This document shows positions 38,010 through 48,999 of a stretch of DNA of 64,000 bases, piece by piece. Source of the stretch: Neonectria sp. B-13 (Eukaryota > Ascomycota > Sordariomycetes > Hypocreales > Nectriaceae); contig NOKP01000010.1 of NCBI GenBank assembly GCA_002682825.1, positions 868,001-932,000 of the forward strand, in the 5' to 3' direction. The notes beneath the pieces are model-generated. The model made no database searches and was not told where the DNA came from. It saw only the letters and a list, made by a program, of their open reading frames with translations. Within the stretch, counting starts at the first letter, position 1, and each line of letters opens with the position of its first letter. The translations under genes and the position numbers were made by a program.

Positions 38010-41000
38010 CTTGACGGGTGGGTTGGGTGAAGACTCGTTGAAGGTTCAAAAATCTGGTTTGAGGGGTCGGGTCAGTCCAGTGAAGGGAGAGGTGACAGGC
38101 AGAGGTTGTTGGAAGATTGAGGAAGGCGAGCACAGTTCGAACTGGGTGGGTTATGTGGTGGATGAGAGCAGTGAATCGAAGCAAAAAGAGAGGAGGGAGG
38201 CTATGAATAAAATAAGAGGACAGGTAGGGAGGCCTGCAATTTGCAAGGCACCATGATGTTTGCGTGAGACAAGGCAAGGGGCGGTATCACCCGGAGTACG
38301 GCAGTACCGAGAGATGAGAGGATGAGCGACGGAGATGGACCACCCAAGGCTCGGGAACACGATGTGGACCATGAGCCATGAAGTTCCATCCCTCCTAGCG
38401 CAGGGGCACAAAGAACCGGACTGGAATGAGGGGGAGTGGCGGAAGAAGGGCGCCACGAGGTCGAGGGGGAGGACGACGAGGACGACGAGGACGAGCTTGG
38501 GCGATGGAGGCTTACCTGGTATTGATACGCGGCTGAACGAGGGTGATGTCGTTGCGAGAGTGAGATATAGTCAGGCTGACTGAAAACGAGTCGAGGCTTG
38601 AAGTGTGTAGGTGAGGAGTTGTGAAGGTGCAGAGAGAAAATCTTTAGGTAGAGCTGAGGTGAATCAGGGTGGGCGAGGAGCTTTAAAGGCAAGAAGGAAG
38701 GAGCCCAGCAACGGTCCAGTGAGGTCTAGCGGCGGCTGGTTGCCGATTGCCAGCTGCCAACTGCCAGGCTTGCCAGCTGCCCGTGGGAACTTGGGCCGGG
38801 ATACCTTACGCCTGGCGGTCTGCCAGGGAAGGTACGACGTGGGATGGACCGACGTGCTTGCCTGCACCGGCATCACATCTGCCGTCTGTTAGCAGAGTGT
38901 GCAGGGAGGTCGGGAGGGTGGCCCAACGCTCAGGTCGCAACTACGAAATACACTAGCAAGACGGACGTCCCTGGAGCAGTGGAGAGGTCTAGAGCTCCAT
39001 CCCCACGCCACTGATGCCTGCCCAGCTGTGCGGGGGCACTAATAGCTAGGATATCGCTACTATGTACGTAGTGTAGTTCAGTCCATGAGGGACAGTCGAT
39101 GGGCGCAGGGGCTGGAGTGGAGGAGGGCGGGCGGTGGACTGGGGTGTCTGGGATGAGATCAGGACCAACAGAAACAAAAGAAGCAAGGTCAAAGCAAGAG
39201 CCGCAGCCGAGGGTCCGTTTGCAGCCTTCACTTCGCACGACGGCAGTAGCAACAGCCCTTAATTAGGTGGTGTAAGTAGTACGAAGTACGTAGTAGTAAG
39301 TAGTCTAGTTCGTCCGTCCTACCAGAACAATTTCCCTTTGTCGGGGCTCACTGCATCGGCGATGCTCCATGCCATGACGCAGGCCGGCCTCTTTGGCCTG
39401 CCACAGCCCATGTGCGAGGCCCCGTCGTACGTAAATCCACGCAAGTCATGCACACGTTTGCCAATGCCCTGTTGTTTAGGCGGCCGGTCCGCAGCGAGAG
39501 GCAGAAGCATGAGCATCAGCAGGAGCAGAAGCAAGCTGGGCTGGATCGAAAATGCACCTGCGGTTCTACCCACCCACACTAGATCGCCAAATCGGACCCA
39601 CCAACCACCGGACGCTAGGCGGAGTTGCCTGTGCCCATCGGGCGAGGCGTCAACGCGGGAAACCTACCCTTGCCCGTTCTGGAGAGGTTGGCCCTTCCGT
39701 CCCAATCTATCAAATGCTTTTTTTCTTCTGCAAAATCTCCTTGAGGGCGATGGTTCGGAGCTTGGGATATCTCAGCTAGTAAGCACGAAGTACTATGTAA
39801 TCACTTTGGGTACCCTTCAATCAAACCCCACAGCTTCATGTGGGCGGTCTAAAGTCTGCAGGTTGTAGCCTGGCAGTTGCCGATTCCCGCCTCTATGGCA
39901 GAGGCCGCCAGAGAGTTTTGCAGGCGCACCCTCCTCGGGGTTGCCAGTTCAACGTCGGGTCGCAAAGGCAATGCTAGTACTAGTAGTACTGTACTTCATA
40001 CTTCGTATTTACTGCGTGAACCTGAATACAATGCTCAGTATTCGTACCTTGGTAGGGATACCCAGTTCCTTCCCAGTCCAGCAACGACCATAGAGAAAGC
40101 AGGAAAGAAGGGTATGACGAGCACACTGACCCACTGGCCCGTGGCGAGGCCACAAGTGTGTAATTCCTGCCACAGCAACCAGGTTGTCAGCAAGAGTAAC
40201 GGCAGGTAATCCCAGCACTGACATTATCACCGTCCTTGCTCAGTGCCTGCCTGCCTGCCCGCCCGCCCGCTTCCCGGCCCTCTTCCCGGCCTTCACAGAC
40301 GAAAACACGTGTGTGACCAGGAGGAGTTGGGGGCAGGGGCAGCCAAAAGCAAAGCAAACTTGCCGCATTGATGGAGAACGATCGACGTGGGCCCAGAGCC
40401 TGGCCAAGTCTCCAGCGCACAACGCACAGCGCACAGGCCACCAAAGCACAAAGGTTGAGAGGAACACAGAGAGCTGGCAGCGCCAGCCAAGCTTGTTAGC
40501 TTGCAGCGAGGTTCAATGAGGTCAGTTGTCGTCGGCCGATGAACCACGGCGTTCTCCGATTGGGCAATGGGCCAGTTTTCGTTTCTTCCAGGTTGGGCTC
40601 TTGGGAGCCTGGGATGTACTTTCCCCACTCTCCTCCACTGAGCTTGCTCCCACCGACCCACCCCTTTCCGGTTTCCTGGCAACCACCCCCGATTCGTTCT
40701 GGGTTTCCCTCTCGATCCAAGATTTCATCCATGTCTGTGTTCCATCTCCAGCCAACCNNNNNNNNNNNNNNNNNNNNNNNNNNNNNNNNNNNNNNNNNNN
40801 NNNNNNNNNNNNNNNNNNNNNNNNNNNNNNNNNNNNNNNNNNNNNNNNNNNNNNNNNCGACCGCCGAGAATTGCGATGTTTGATTACGGATGAATGGACT
40901 AATTTCAATCAAACGCTTTGCTCATCCTAAACTTTCGCCTCCCCTCATCGTCAGTGCAGCACGCACTGGAAAGCCATCCGAGCCACCTGATATGTGATAC

Positions 41001-42331
41001 CTCCGGTCCTTCCCATATCGTCATGTGTAAGACTGGAGATAGCCACCTCTGCCCTCCGAAATGAATTGATAGCCAGTCAGCTCAAGCAGTGTGGCTGGTT
41101 TCTTTCTTGACCCTCATCGCCACCCCGATGTAACCTTCTGACTATTGAAAGATGTGACGCTTGGTTTGCTGCTGAAACGGAGCGGCAATCTTGTCGTTGC
41201 ACAAACTGCGCCCATCTTCCACTTCAGACCACCCAGGCACGCGGACACGCAACCGTACCACCCACCGTCTTTTCCGTCGTGGGCATCACCCGTGCAACCT
41301 CTAGTGCAAGCCATCCGCGGCCATCACCATGGCTGCTGCACACTTCACCTATCCACTCTCTACGTCTACGAAGTAGGCCTGCTACGTTCGACCATCCCCG
41401 GCTGCTTGGCGTGGCCTCGCCTACCGACACATGCGTCCCCCGCTGTATCACCAGCATCCGCTGCTTCCAGTGCCACTTCCAGTTCTGCTCTGGTGACACC
41501 GCCTAACTAATCGATCGCCTTCATCCATCACCCTCTCATTTGGCAACGGACCGGCGCTTTATCAGAGGGAGAGGAAACCCGCGCCTCGAGATCTAACTGG
41601 GCCTAGGCAAGGGGTAAAGGCGATCGGACTTACAACCAAGGCCTAGCCTCAGGTTGGATCACATCTAATTCCTTTTCAGCTCGACAGGTCCAGCCAGTCC
41701 GCATCTGCACCAGCCTCGTCCGTAGCAGATGAAGCACCCAGAACACCATTCAGATCCACACTGCCCCCAAAGAACGGCCGAGACCAGTTACCCGAGCCGC
41801 TGCCATTGGTCAATGCTTGTCTCACCTCTTCACTCGTCCAATAGCCTCGTCCACGTCACGCTCTCGCTCTCGCGCTTCTCCGTCGTATATGCACCCAATG
41901 TAGGTAGGCCACGGCCCCAAGGTTGTGATCTCACTGCTTGCTCTCTGACCGTCGTCGAGGGCATCCCAACCATCTTGACGGCCCTCTCCAGGCAAAAGGC
42001 ACAACCGTTTGAAGACAAGTGCAGTCTTTTTGGGAGACGCGCAAGCGTTAATACTAATCAACATCTAAAATACTGTAGCTTGACGTCGCAAATGTCGCAA
42101 AACTGATCAATCCTGGGAAACGTTCCAGTGATCCTAAGAGCCTACCTACTCCATCCAGCACAAGCTTGAGGGGATCAATCCCAACCCTCGAGATGCCTAG
42201 CCGCAAAACAAAAAAACAGACTAAATTACCCTTCTGTACCTAATCATATCATGCTTTCCAACCCATGCCGTCGTATTAATCTCATCGACAATCATAATTA
42301 CACTCTTCGCCGCAACAATGCAGAGGGCTGT
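38010..42331. other. 4.3-kb gene-free region with assembly gap
   Basis: Lies between the CFEM gene 5' end and the RNR1 3' end. No gene is supported. Exact GTACGAAGTAC occurs at 39279-39289, with partial copies near 39784 and 39991-40008. It contains the 100-N gap. Confidence 0.5.
40758..40857. other. Assembly gap, 100 N
   Basis: Exactly 100 consecutive N, the conventional size for a gap of unknown length. Sequence and distance across it should not be trusted. Confidence 0.98.
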
Positions 42332-45194
42332 TTAACCACTGCACATGACGCAGGACTCGGGATTCTCGATGGAGCCTGTCAAGACTGATTAGTATCTCAT
42401 TCCACTGTCACAACTGGGTTGTTGATAACTTACAGGCCAGGACGGCTTCCGAATAAATGTCGCGCTCACGCTCCTCGCTGTCTTCATCCTGATCCTCAGA
42501 CTGGTTGCTCTTCTTCAGGCTCAGCTCGTCGTCCTTGATCTTCTCGGCGGGCTCGGTAGGGAGAGTCTTGGGGCTGTCGCCCTCATCAACATCGGCCTTC
42601 ATGCTAGGCGCCTTGCCCAAGGGAGGCGTGACGGCAGGGGTGAGTACGCCGTTGGACTTGGCAGAGTTGCCCAAGGCGCCATCCCTTCGGCCAGCAGCCA
42701 CCCCGCGGGGAACAGCAGATGGGGAGGACATGTAGCTGGTTCCTGAGGGAGGAGCCCGCTTCTTCAACGCCTTGCCATGGCCGATGTTGCTGACGTTGTT
42801 GTCCGCGACCTTCAGCGCCTCTTGGTCAACAGTGAACTGGATGGGAGCCGCGGCGGCCGTGGTGCGCAGGTAGTACATGCCGGTCTTGAGACCGAGCTTC
42901 CAGCCTGCGAAGTGCATGCTGGTGATCTTGCCCATAGTGGGGTCCTTCATGTGGATGTTGAGGGACTGAGACTGATCGATGAAGGCACCTCGGTCGGCGG
43001 ACATCTGGAGAACCTGGCGTTGGGAAATCTCCCACACCGTCTTATATAGCGATTTGATGTCGTCCGGGATGTTAGGGATGTTCTGGATGGAACCACTTTC
43101 GGAGATGATGCGGTTCTTCATAGCATCCGACCACAAGCCCATATCGACCAGGTCCTTGAGGAGCCAGGGGTTGACAACCTGGAACTCACCAGCCAAGACA
43201 CGTCGCTGGTAGATGTTCGAGGTGTAGGGCTCGAAGCACTCGTTGTTGCCCAGGATCTGCGACGTGCTGGCAGTAGGCATGGGGGCGAGGAGCAAGCTGT
43301 TGCGAATACCATGCTCCTTGACCTCCTCACGGAGAGTCTCCCAGTCCCAAAGGTCAGAGGGCTTCACGTTCCACATGTCGAACTGGAGGATGCCCTCGGA
43401 CGCCGGGGAGCCCTTGAAGCTAGAGTAAGGACCCTCCTCCTTAGCAAGTTGCACAGAGGCCGTCAGAGCGGCGTGGTAGATGGTCTCGAAAATCTGCTTG
43501 TTCAGCTCACGAGCCTCGGGGGACTCGAAGGGCATGCGTAGAGCTAGGAAAGCATCGGCAAGACCCTGGACACCGACACCAATGGGTCGGTGGCGCATGT
43601 TGCTATTGCGAGCCTCAATGATGGGATAGTGGTTGACGTCAATGATCTTGTTCAAATTGCGGACGACGACTTGGGTGACCTCGTGTAGCTTCTGGAAGTC
43701 GTAGCAGCCCTCGTTGTAGTCGACAAAGGAGGGCAGAGCCAGGGATGCGAGGTTGCAGACAGCGACCTCATCGGGAGCACAGTACTCAACGATCTCAGTG
43801 CAGAGGTTGGAACTGCGGATGGTGCCCAGGTTCTTCTGGTTGCTTTTGCGGTTGCAAGCATCTTTGTAGAGCATGAAGGGGTTGCCGGTCTCCGTCTGAG
43901 CCTCCAGGATGGCATACCACAGCTTCTGGGCCTTCATAGTCTTGCGACCCTTGCCGGCCTTCTCGTACTTCTCGTACAGTGCCTCGAACTCATCGCCGTA
44001 GCAGTCGGCAAGCCCAGGGCACTCGTTGGGGCACATGAGAGTCCAGTCGCCGTTCTTCTCAACACGCTTCATGAACAGATCGGGGATCCACAGGGCTAAG
44101 AACAAGTCGCGAGCGCGGGCCTCCTCCTTGCCGTGGTTCTTGCGCAGATCCAGGAACTCGAACACGTCAGCGTGCCAGGGCTCGAGGTAAATGGCGAAAG
44201 CACCAGGTCGCTTGTTGCCACCCTGGTCGACGTATCGAGCAGTGTTGTTGAAGACACGGAGCATGGGAATGACACCGTTGGAGGTACCGTTGGTACCGGC
44301 AATGTAAGAGCCGGTAGCACGGATTCGGTGCACGTTGAGACCGATGCCACCAGCCATCTTGGAGATCATGGCACAAGTCTTGAGAGTATCATAGATGCCG
44401 TCAATGCTGTCCTCCTTCATGTCAACCAGGAAGCAAGAAGACAGCTGAGGTTGAGGGGTACCGGCATTGAAAAGGGTTGGCGAAGCATGAGTGAACAGCT
44501 TGCTGGACATGAGGTTGTAAGTCTCTAGGACACGCTCAATATCGTCACCCCAGATACCGACAGACACACGCATGATCATGTGCTGCGGTCGCTCAACAAT
44601 CTTGCCATCAATCTTCAGGAGGTAAGATCGCTCCAGAGTCTTGAAGCCGAAGTATTGGTAGTTGAAGTCACGGTCATAGACAATGGCGGAGTCTAGCTCC
44701 TCCTTGTGTCGCATGACGCACTCATATGTCCCTTTGGAGATCATGGGGGACAGCCGTCCGTTCTTCTCGTTGACATAATGGTAAAGGTCGCTGACGACAG
44801 TGGACCATTGCTTCTTGGTCTGCTTGTGGAGGTTGGAAACGGCAATGCGGGCGGCAAGGATAGCGTAGTCGGGGTGGGTAACTGTCATGTACGCAGCGGT
44901 CTCGGCAGCCTATTGAAAGCGCTATTAGCAAACTGCAGTGCTGTTGGGGATCTCAAGGGACTTACAAGATCATCCAATTGAACAGTAGTCACACCGCCGT
45001 AGACACCCGAGATAACCTTCTGGGTGATGGCAACAGGATCAACGTGATCCATGTCCAGGCCGTAACACAGCCTGGAGACGCGGGCAGTGATCTTGTCGAA
45101 CTGGACACGCTCCTGGCGTCCATCTTCATGACGGTCAGTGTGGAATAGGGAGGCTCTGACTTAGGCGGTACATACCTCGCTTTCTGACGAACAT
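42332..45194 (-). CDS. RNR1: Ribonucleotide reductase large subunit
   Basis: Catalytic R1 subunit of class Ia ribonucleotide reductase, which makes dNDPs for DNA synthesis. Exons are 45194-45176, 45123-44966, 44909-42434 and 42375-42332, giving 898 aa. The ATP-cone starts at residue 1 ([20 protein letters not shown]). The catalytic core has [17 protein letters not shown] (substrate-site Cys) and NLCTEI (catalytic Asn-Cys-Glu). A linker rich in S, P and K leads to the tail [13 protein letters not shown], whose CxxC re-reduces the active site. The last intron (58 nt) separates the tail from the body; reading through it would replace the tail by KLSTTQL and a stop, so the apparent long single ORF is not the true end. 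The divergent promoter with the TatD gene contains several ACGCG cores. Confidence 0.97.
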
Positions 45195-45932
45195 GATGGT
45201 GAAAATGAGGGCTGAGAGGGAGGCGGGGAGGACGGGATGAACCGGATGCAGGTTGATGCAAGGCTCTCTTCCCTGTTGAATGGAGCAACTGGAAGAAAAA
45301 GCAGTGTTGAAAAGAGAGATTTAGGTCGCTTGAGACAAGATGGGTATTGTCCAAGGTAGTTCGCAGTGGTTTGTCAAGGGGATGTGGGATGCAAGTTTTA
45401 GGGGATGGTCGAGGGAGGTTTTATGGGAGGCGCGTCTTTCTGCACGCGACGCCAACTTTTAGCGCGACAACAACCAAGCGCATCCGGTAAATCCATTAAA
45501 CTCCTTACCCTCCAACCTGAGGCAACACCCGCGCCCATGCAACAATCCGCCGATTGCGGCTCAAGCCGGAACAACGCGCGCTCATTCCACGCTCAGGAAG
45601 TCGGCCAGAGCATCGGATTTCGTCGTAACTCCTGTAATTGTCCTGGAAACCACAATCCTCAGCATTCTGCTCCGATATCGCGTCGCCGCGTCCCCTGGTC
45701 ACCGAGCTTTGACTTGGTGGGGGCTGACCCTGCAATCGCGCGCGGAGTCACGTGAACTGGGTTGCAATTATTAATTGAAAGTCTTGGCGAATCCACGGGC
45801 CAACCTCTCGTAATTGATGACTGAGGAAGGAATGGAGACGTGCCTGGACGGGACAACCAATGAACGAACAATACCAACTACCTGTGACTCTTACATCCTG
45901 ATGGTTTTGCTGCCTTATTGAGAGCTGAACTC
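45195..45932. promoter_or_regulatory. Divergent promoter RNR1/TatD gene
   Basis: A 738-bp region between two divergent starts. Five ACGCG/CGCGT cores (45431, 45444, 45574, 45679, 45687) resemble MluI-box elements used by MBF/DSC1 for G1/S genes. At 45747-45754, GTCACGTG fits the Cbf1/CDE I consensus. Confidence 0.45.
45747..45755. promoter_or_regulatory. Cbf1-type E-box GTCACGTGA
   Basis: Contains the palindrome TCACGTGA and matches RTCACRTG, the Cbf1/CPF1 binding consensus of yeast. It lies about 180 bp upstream of the TatD gene start. Confidence 0.4.
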
Positions 45933-47368
45933 ATGATATCACGAAGGTTTCTCCTGCGAACCCCAGCCCATATTACTTGCTTCAGATCCCAAGCTGCATA
46001 TTTGAGAACCACGACCATGGCTTCAGTTCCGTTGGGTTCTGAGCCCGCAAGTGCCTCAAATGGAAGCTACAAACCCAGATATATCGATGTACGTACATCC
46101 GTCTCTTTCCAATCCTCCGGTGTGGGGACCATAGTTGACTTACACCTGAACTCCGTCCAGTAGATCGGCATCAACCTGTCGGATCCCATCTTTCGAGGCC
46201 GATACCATGGCAAGCAACGGCACCCCGATGACCTCGCTAGTGTTATTGGCAGAGCATGTGAAGTAGGCTGCTCGAAACTCATAGTCACCGGCTCTGACTT
46301 GAACAACTCTCGCGATGCTCTCCAGCTCGCCGACGGATATCGTAAGCTCGTCCTGAACTCCTGGCCAGCCTCTAGCCTGAAACTAGCAACTGACAACCTA
46401 TATCGATAGCTGGGACTGTCTTCACAACTGCTGGCATTCACCCCTGTAGTAGCGCAGTCTTCAGCGCAGCTGGACCTTCCCACGAGTCTGAACACACAAC
46501 TCCTTGCGACCCGGACCCGGAAGCACCAGTTTCGGAGGAGCATCCCCCGGACGCCGAAAAGACAGAGAAGCTGGTCGCCGACCTCACCGCCTTGGTCCTC
46601 GAAGCCCGGACCTCAGACATGAAGCATTTAGTTGCCATGGGAGAATTCGGCCTCGATTACGACCGTTTACACTATTGTTCCAAGGCCATCCAGCGACACT
46701 CCTTCGCCGCCCAACTTAAAGTCGCCGCCTCGTTGAGTCCTCAATTGCCCCTGTTCCTGCACTCGAGAGCTGCACATGCCGACTTCGTGAGGTTGCTCAA
46801 GGAGGCGTTCGGCGAGAAGCTGGAGAAGCTGGAGAAGGGGGGCGTCGTCCATAGTTTCACAGGGACAGCCGAGGAGGTGCGGGAGCTGATGGACCTGGGA
46901 CTATACATCGGCATTAACGGCTGCAGCTTCAAGACGGCCGAGAACTGCGCCGTTGTGAAGGAGGTCAGTCTCGACCGGATCATGATTGAAACCGACGGAC
47001 CCTGGTGCGAGGTCCGGCCGAGCCACGAGGGCTGGAAGTACCTGATTGAGAAAAAGGACCAGCCCGTTGTGGAGGCGGAACCGAACGGAACAGCTGTCGC
47101 CCCCGAAGCTGCGCCCAAACAACAGAAACAGCAGAAGCAACAGAAGCAGTCCAAGAATCAGAAGAAGGAGCCAGAAGTCCCCAGCCGCTTTAAGGTGGTT
47201 AAGAAGGAGAAGTGGGAGGAGGGCGCTATGGTCAAGGGCCGCAATGAGCCATGTAGTATTGAGCGCGTGGCCAAGATCGTGGCGGGTATCAAGGGTGTCA
47301 GCGTCGAGGAGGTATGCGAGGCGGCATGGCGGAACACTGTGGGGGTGTTTGGAGTTGAAGACAATTAA
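45933..47368 (+). CDS. TatD-family metal-dependent DNase
   Basis: TatD proteins are TIM-barrel metal-dependent 3'-5' exonucleases with roles in DNA repair and apoptosis-like degradation. Exons are 45933-46088, 46164-46341 and 46410-47368, giving 430 aa; from the second in-frame ATG (46017) it is 402 aa. Family motifs are IGINLSDPIFRGRYHGKQ, TAGIHPCS, MGEFGLDYDR (metal Glu), FLHSR, VVHSFTG and MIETDGPWC (catalytic Asp). The first 28 residues are R/T/S-rich without acids and resemble a mitochondrial presequence; Met29 would give a cytosolic or nuclear form. A 50-residue acidic insert lies after TAGIHPC, and a K/Q-rich low-complexity stretch lies before the C-terminal segment. The first intron ends in tandem acceptors CAG-TAG. 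It is convergent with CHL4, stop codons about 90 bp apart. Confidence 0.93.
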
Positions 47369-47457
47369 CTTGTAGACAGAAGGCCGTTCCGTCACGGGGT
47401 ATCAAATAGAGAGAAAGATATAGAATAGACGCCGTTCCAGACCCAATGCCCCATCAT

Positions 47458-48999
47458 TCATATACCCGAGCCCTTGTGCCCCCGTATCCTGCCGTGTCGG
47501 ACAACTCCTGTCGTCACTCCATCCTCCCCTGTCATCCATCCGGGCATTCGTTTACCGTCGATTATCCCAGCCTCGACAAGTTGTCGCATGCCAGCCCACA
47601 CATGTGTGCCCTGAAAAGAGATTTTGACAGTGGGCGTCCATCGATGTGAACCTTCGGTGTTCTCGGCCGCAGTATCATCGTCGTCGTCGTCAGCGTTGTT
47701 CGCCTCGTGAATGACTGCGTCAATCTTGCTTCGTCGGCGTCTCGTTGATTTGTTCCCTGTGCCATCTTGGGCGACATCGCCCTCATCACCGCTCTCCGCC
47801 ATAAGCGCCCTTGCTGAGGGGAAGGGGTCTGTCAACACAACCTCTACCCTTTCCACCCCCTTTCCATCTGTGACGAGACCAGAGTCGCCAAAACGCGCCT
47901 CGGCCATCAATTTTGCGCGCTTTGCTGCCCGTTGTACTGGCGTCAAATCTATCCCTCGCTTTTGCCCGATACCCGAATCCGATGAACCTCTAGAGAGCGG
48001 TGGAGTGGGGAGTACCGTATCCAGAGGAGACTGTCTCTTTTTCTCGTCGGCGTAAATGCTCCAGCCGCCGCCCGCGGAATTCGTGCGCCCGGATCCTTTC
48101 TTCTCTAGGATGGCCTCCAAGTTCCGGCTCGTGAGGTTACTGCTCTTGAGCGTGTACCGCTCCCGAGGACGGGATAGAGCCTTGGGAACTCCATTGACGA
48201 TTAAACTTTGCAAGCTTTTCGACTCGCCCAGACTGGAGGAACCAGTGCTTTGAGACTTGGTAACATAAAGAGAAGGAGAACCGTCTGGGAAGGCAACGTA
48301 GACTGTCCGAGACGACTCAAAGTTTGCAGCAGTACCAGATGCATCGCGACTTGACAAGGCCAGATTAGAGGCATATGGCGAGTCGATGACGAAAATGCGC
48401 AAGAGCAGAACAGGTAAATGTTTGGGTCGGTGAAATTGGTAATGAGTCTTCACGTCAGGCAGAACCTGGCTCTGGAGGTTCTGAAGAAATGTCGATGGAT
48501 GAAACCGGGGGATGGTAAGGCTCTTTCGATCAACTTTGAGAACTTCCTCGTTGTCGTCGCCACCTTTGGATGGTTGCATTAGAGGCAGAATCTGATATGC
48601 CGACCACTTCTGGGAAGTAGGATTCTGCTCGAAGTAGGCGAGGTCCGCCATTGCCAGTTGGTACAGCGTCAACCCATGTCGCCAATCGCCTTCGAGGATA
48701 CGACTAATTACATCGCGTTTTGAGCCCTTCTGCTGCTGCATATCGAGATAGAACTGGTGAAGCTCGTCGATAGACGCGCATGGAGGGTAGATGTCATCAG
48801 GATCCTCATCCTCATCGTCTGCCCTCTCCAGATAGGGAATAGCATTGGGGAGACTCCCATCGTCGAGCCAATCCAGTGCGAGTGAGATTAGTGACTCGCG
48901 AGACAGGCGATTAAGGCTCTTCTGGACAGCTGAGTTTGCAGAGTCAACACGAAGTGAAGACGACAACCTGGCTGTGGTTGGGACAGAGATACGCGCCAT
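47458..48999 (-). CDS. CHL4: CHL4/CENP-N family kinetochore protein
   Basis: Inner-kinetochore (CCAN) protein of the Chl4/Mis15/CENP-N family, which partners Iml3/CENP-L and helps recruit CENP-A chromatin. It is a single frame of 513 aa from the ATG at 48999. The N-terminal region (ISLALDWLDDG through WRHGLTLYQLAMADLAYF, about residues 38-130) and the following beta-rich part (HLPVLLLRIFVIDSPY) are characteristic. A low-complexity middle has a TPPLSRGSSDSGI stretch and a KRGIDLTPVQRAAKRAK-type basic segment resembling a nuclear localisation signal. A poly-Asp run precedes the conserved C-terminal segment (VKISFQGTHVWAGMRQLVEAG), which closes the CENP-N fold. It is convergent with the TatD gene and divergent, over 3.4 kb, from the CYS3 gene. 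Confidence 0.9.
   Translation of the reverse strand: MARISVPTTARLSSSLRVDSANSAVQKSLNRLSRESLISLALDWLDDGSLPNAIPYLERADDEDEDPDDIYPPCASIDELHQFYLDMQQQKGSKRDVISRILEGDWRHGLTLYQLAMADLAYFEQNPTSQKWSAYQILPLMQPSKGGDDNEEVLKVDRKSLTIPRFHPSTFLQNLQSQVLPDVKTHYQFHRPKHLPVLLLRIFVIDSPYASNLALSSRDASGTAANFESSRTVYVAFPDGSPSLYVTKSQSTGSSSLGESKSLQSLIVNGVPKALSRPRERYTLKSSNLTSRNLEAILEKKGSGRTNSAGGGWSIYADEKKRQSPLDTVLPTPPLSRGSSDSGIGQKRGIDLTPVQRAAKRAKLMAEARFGDSGLVTDGKGVERVEVVLTDPFPSARALMAESGDEGDVAQDGTGNKSTRRRRSKIDAVIHEANNADDDDDDTAAENTEGSHRWTPTVKISFQGTHVWAGMRQLVEAGIIDGKRMPGWMTGEDGVTTGVVRHGRIRGHKGSGI

Noticed and set aside
39319..39579. Signal-peptide-like minus-strand ORF (candidate effector)
   Set aside because: Starts at GTG; the Leu-rich stretch comes from a CTG/CTC run, only two cysteines follow and no spliced extension is evident.
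42408..42433. Simple stop of the RNR1 open frame at 42408
   Set aside because: A consensus GTAAGT donor and CAG acceptor restore the conserved CxxC tail downstream, so the apparent stop is intronic.
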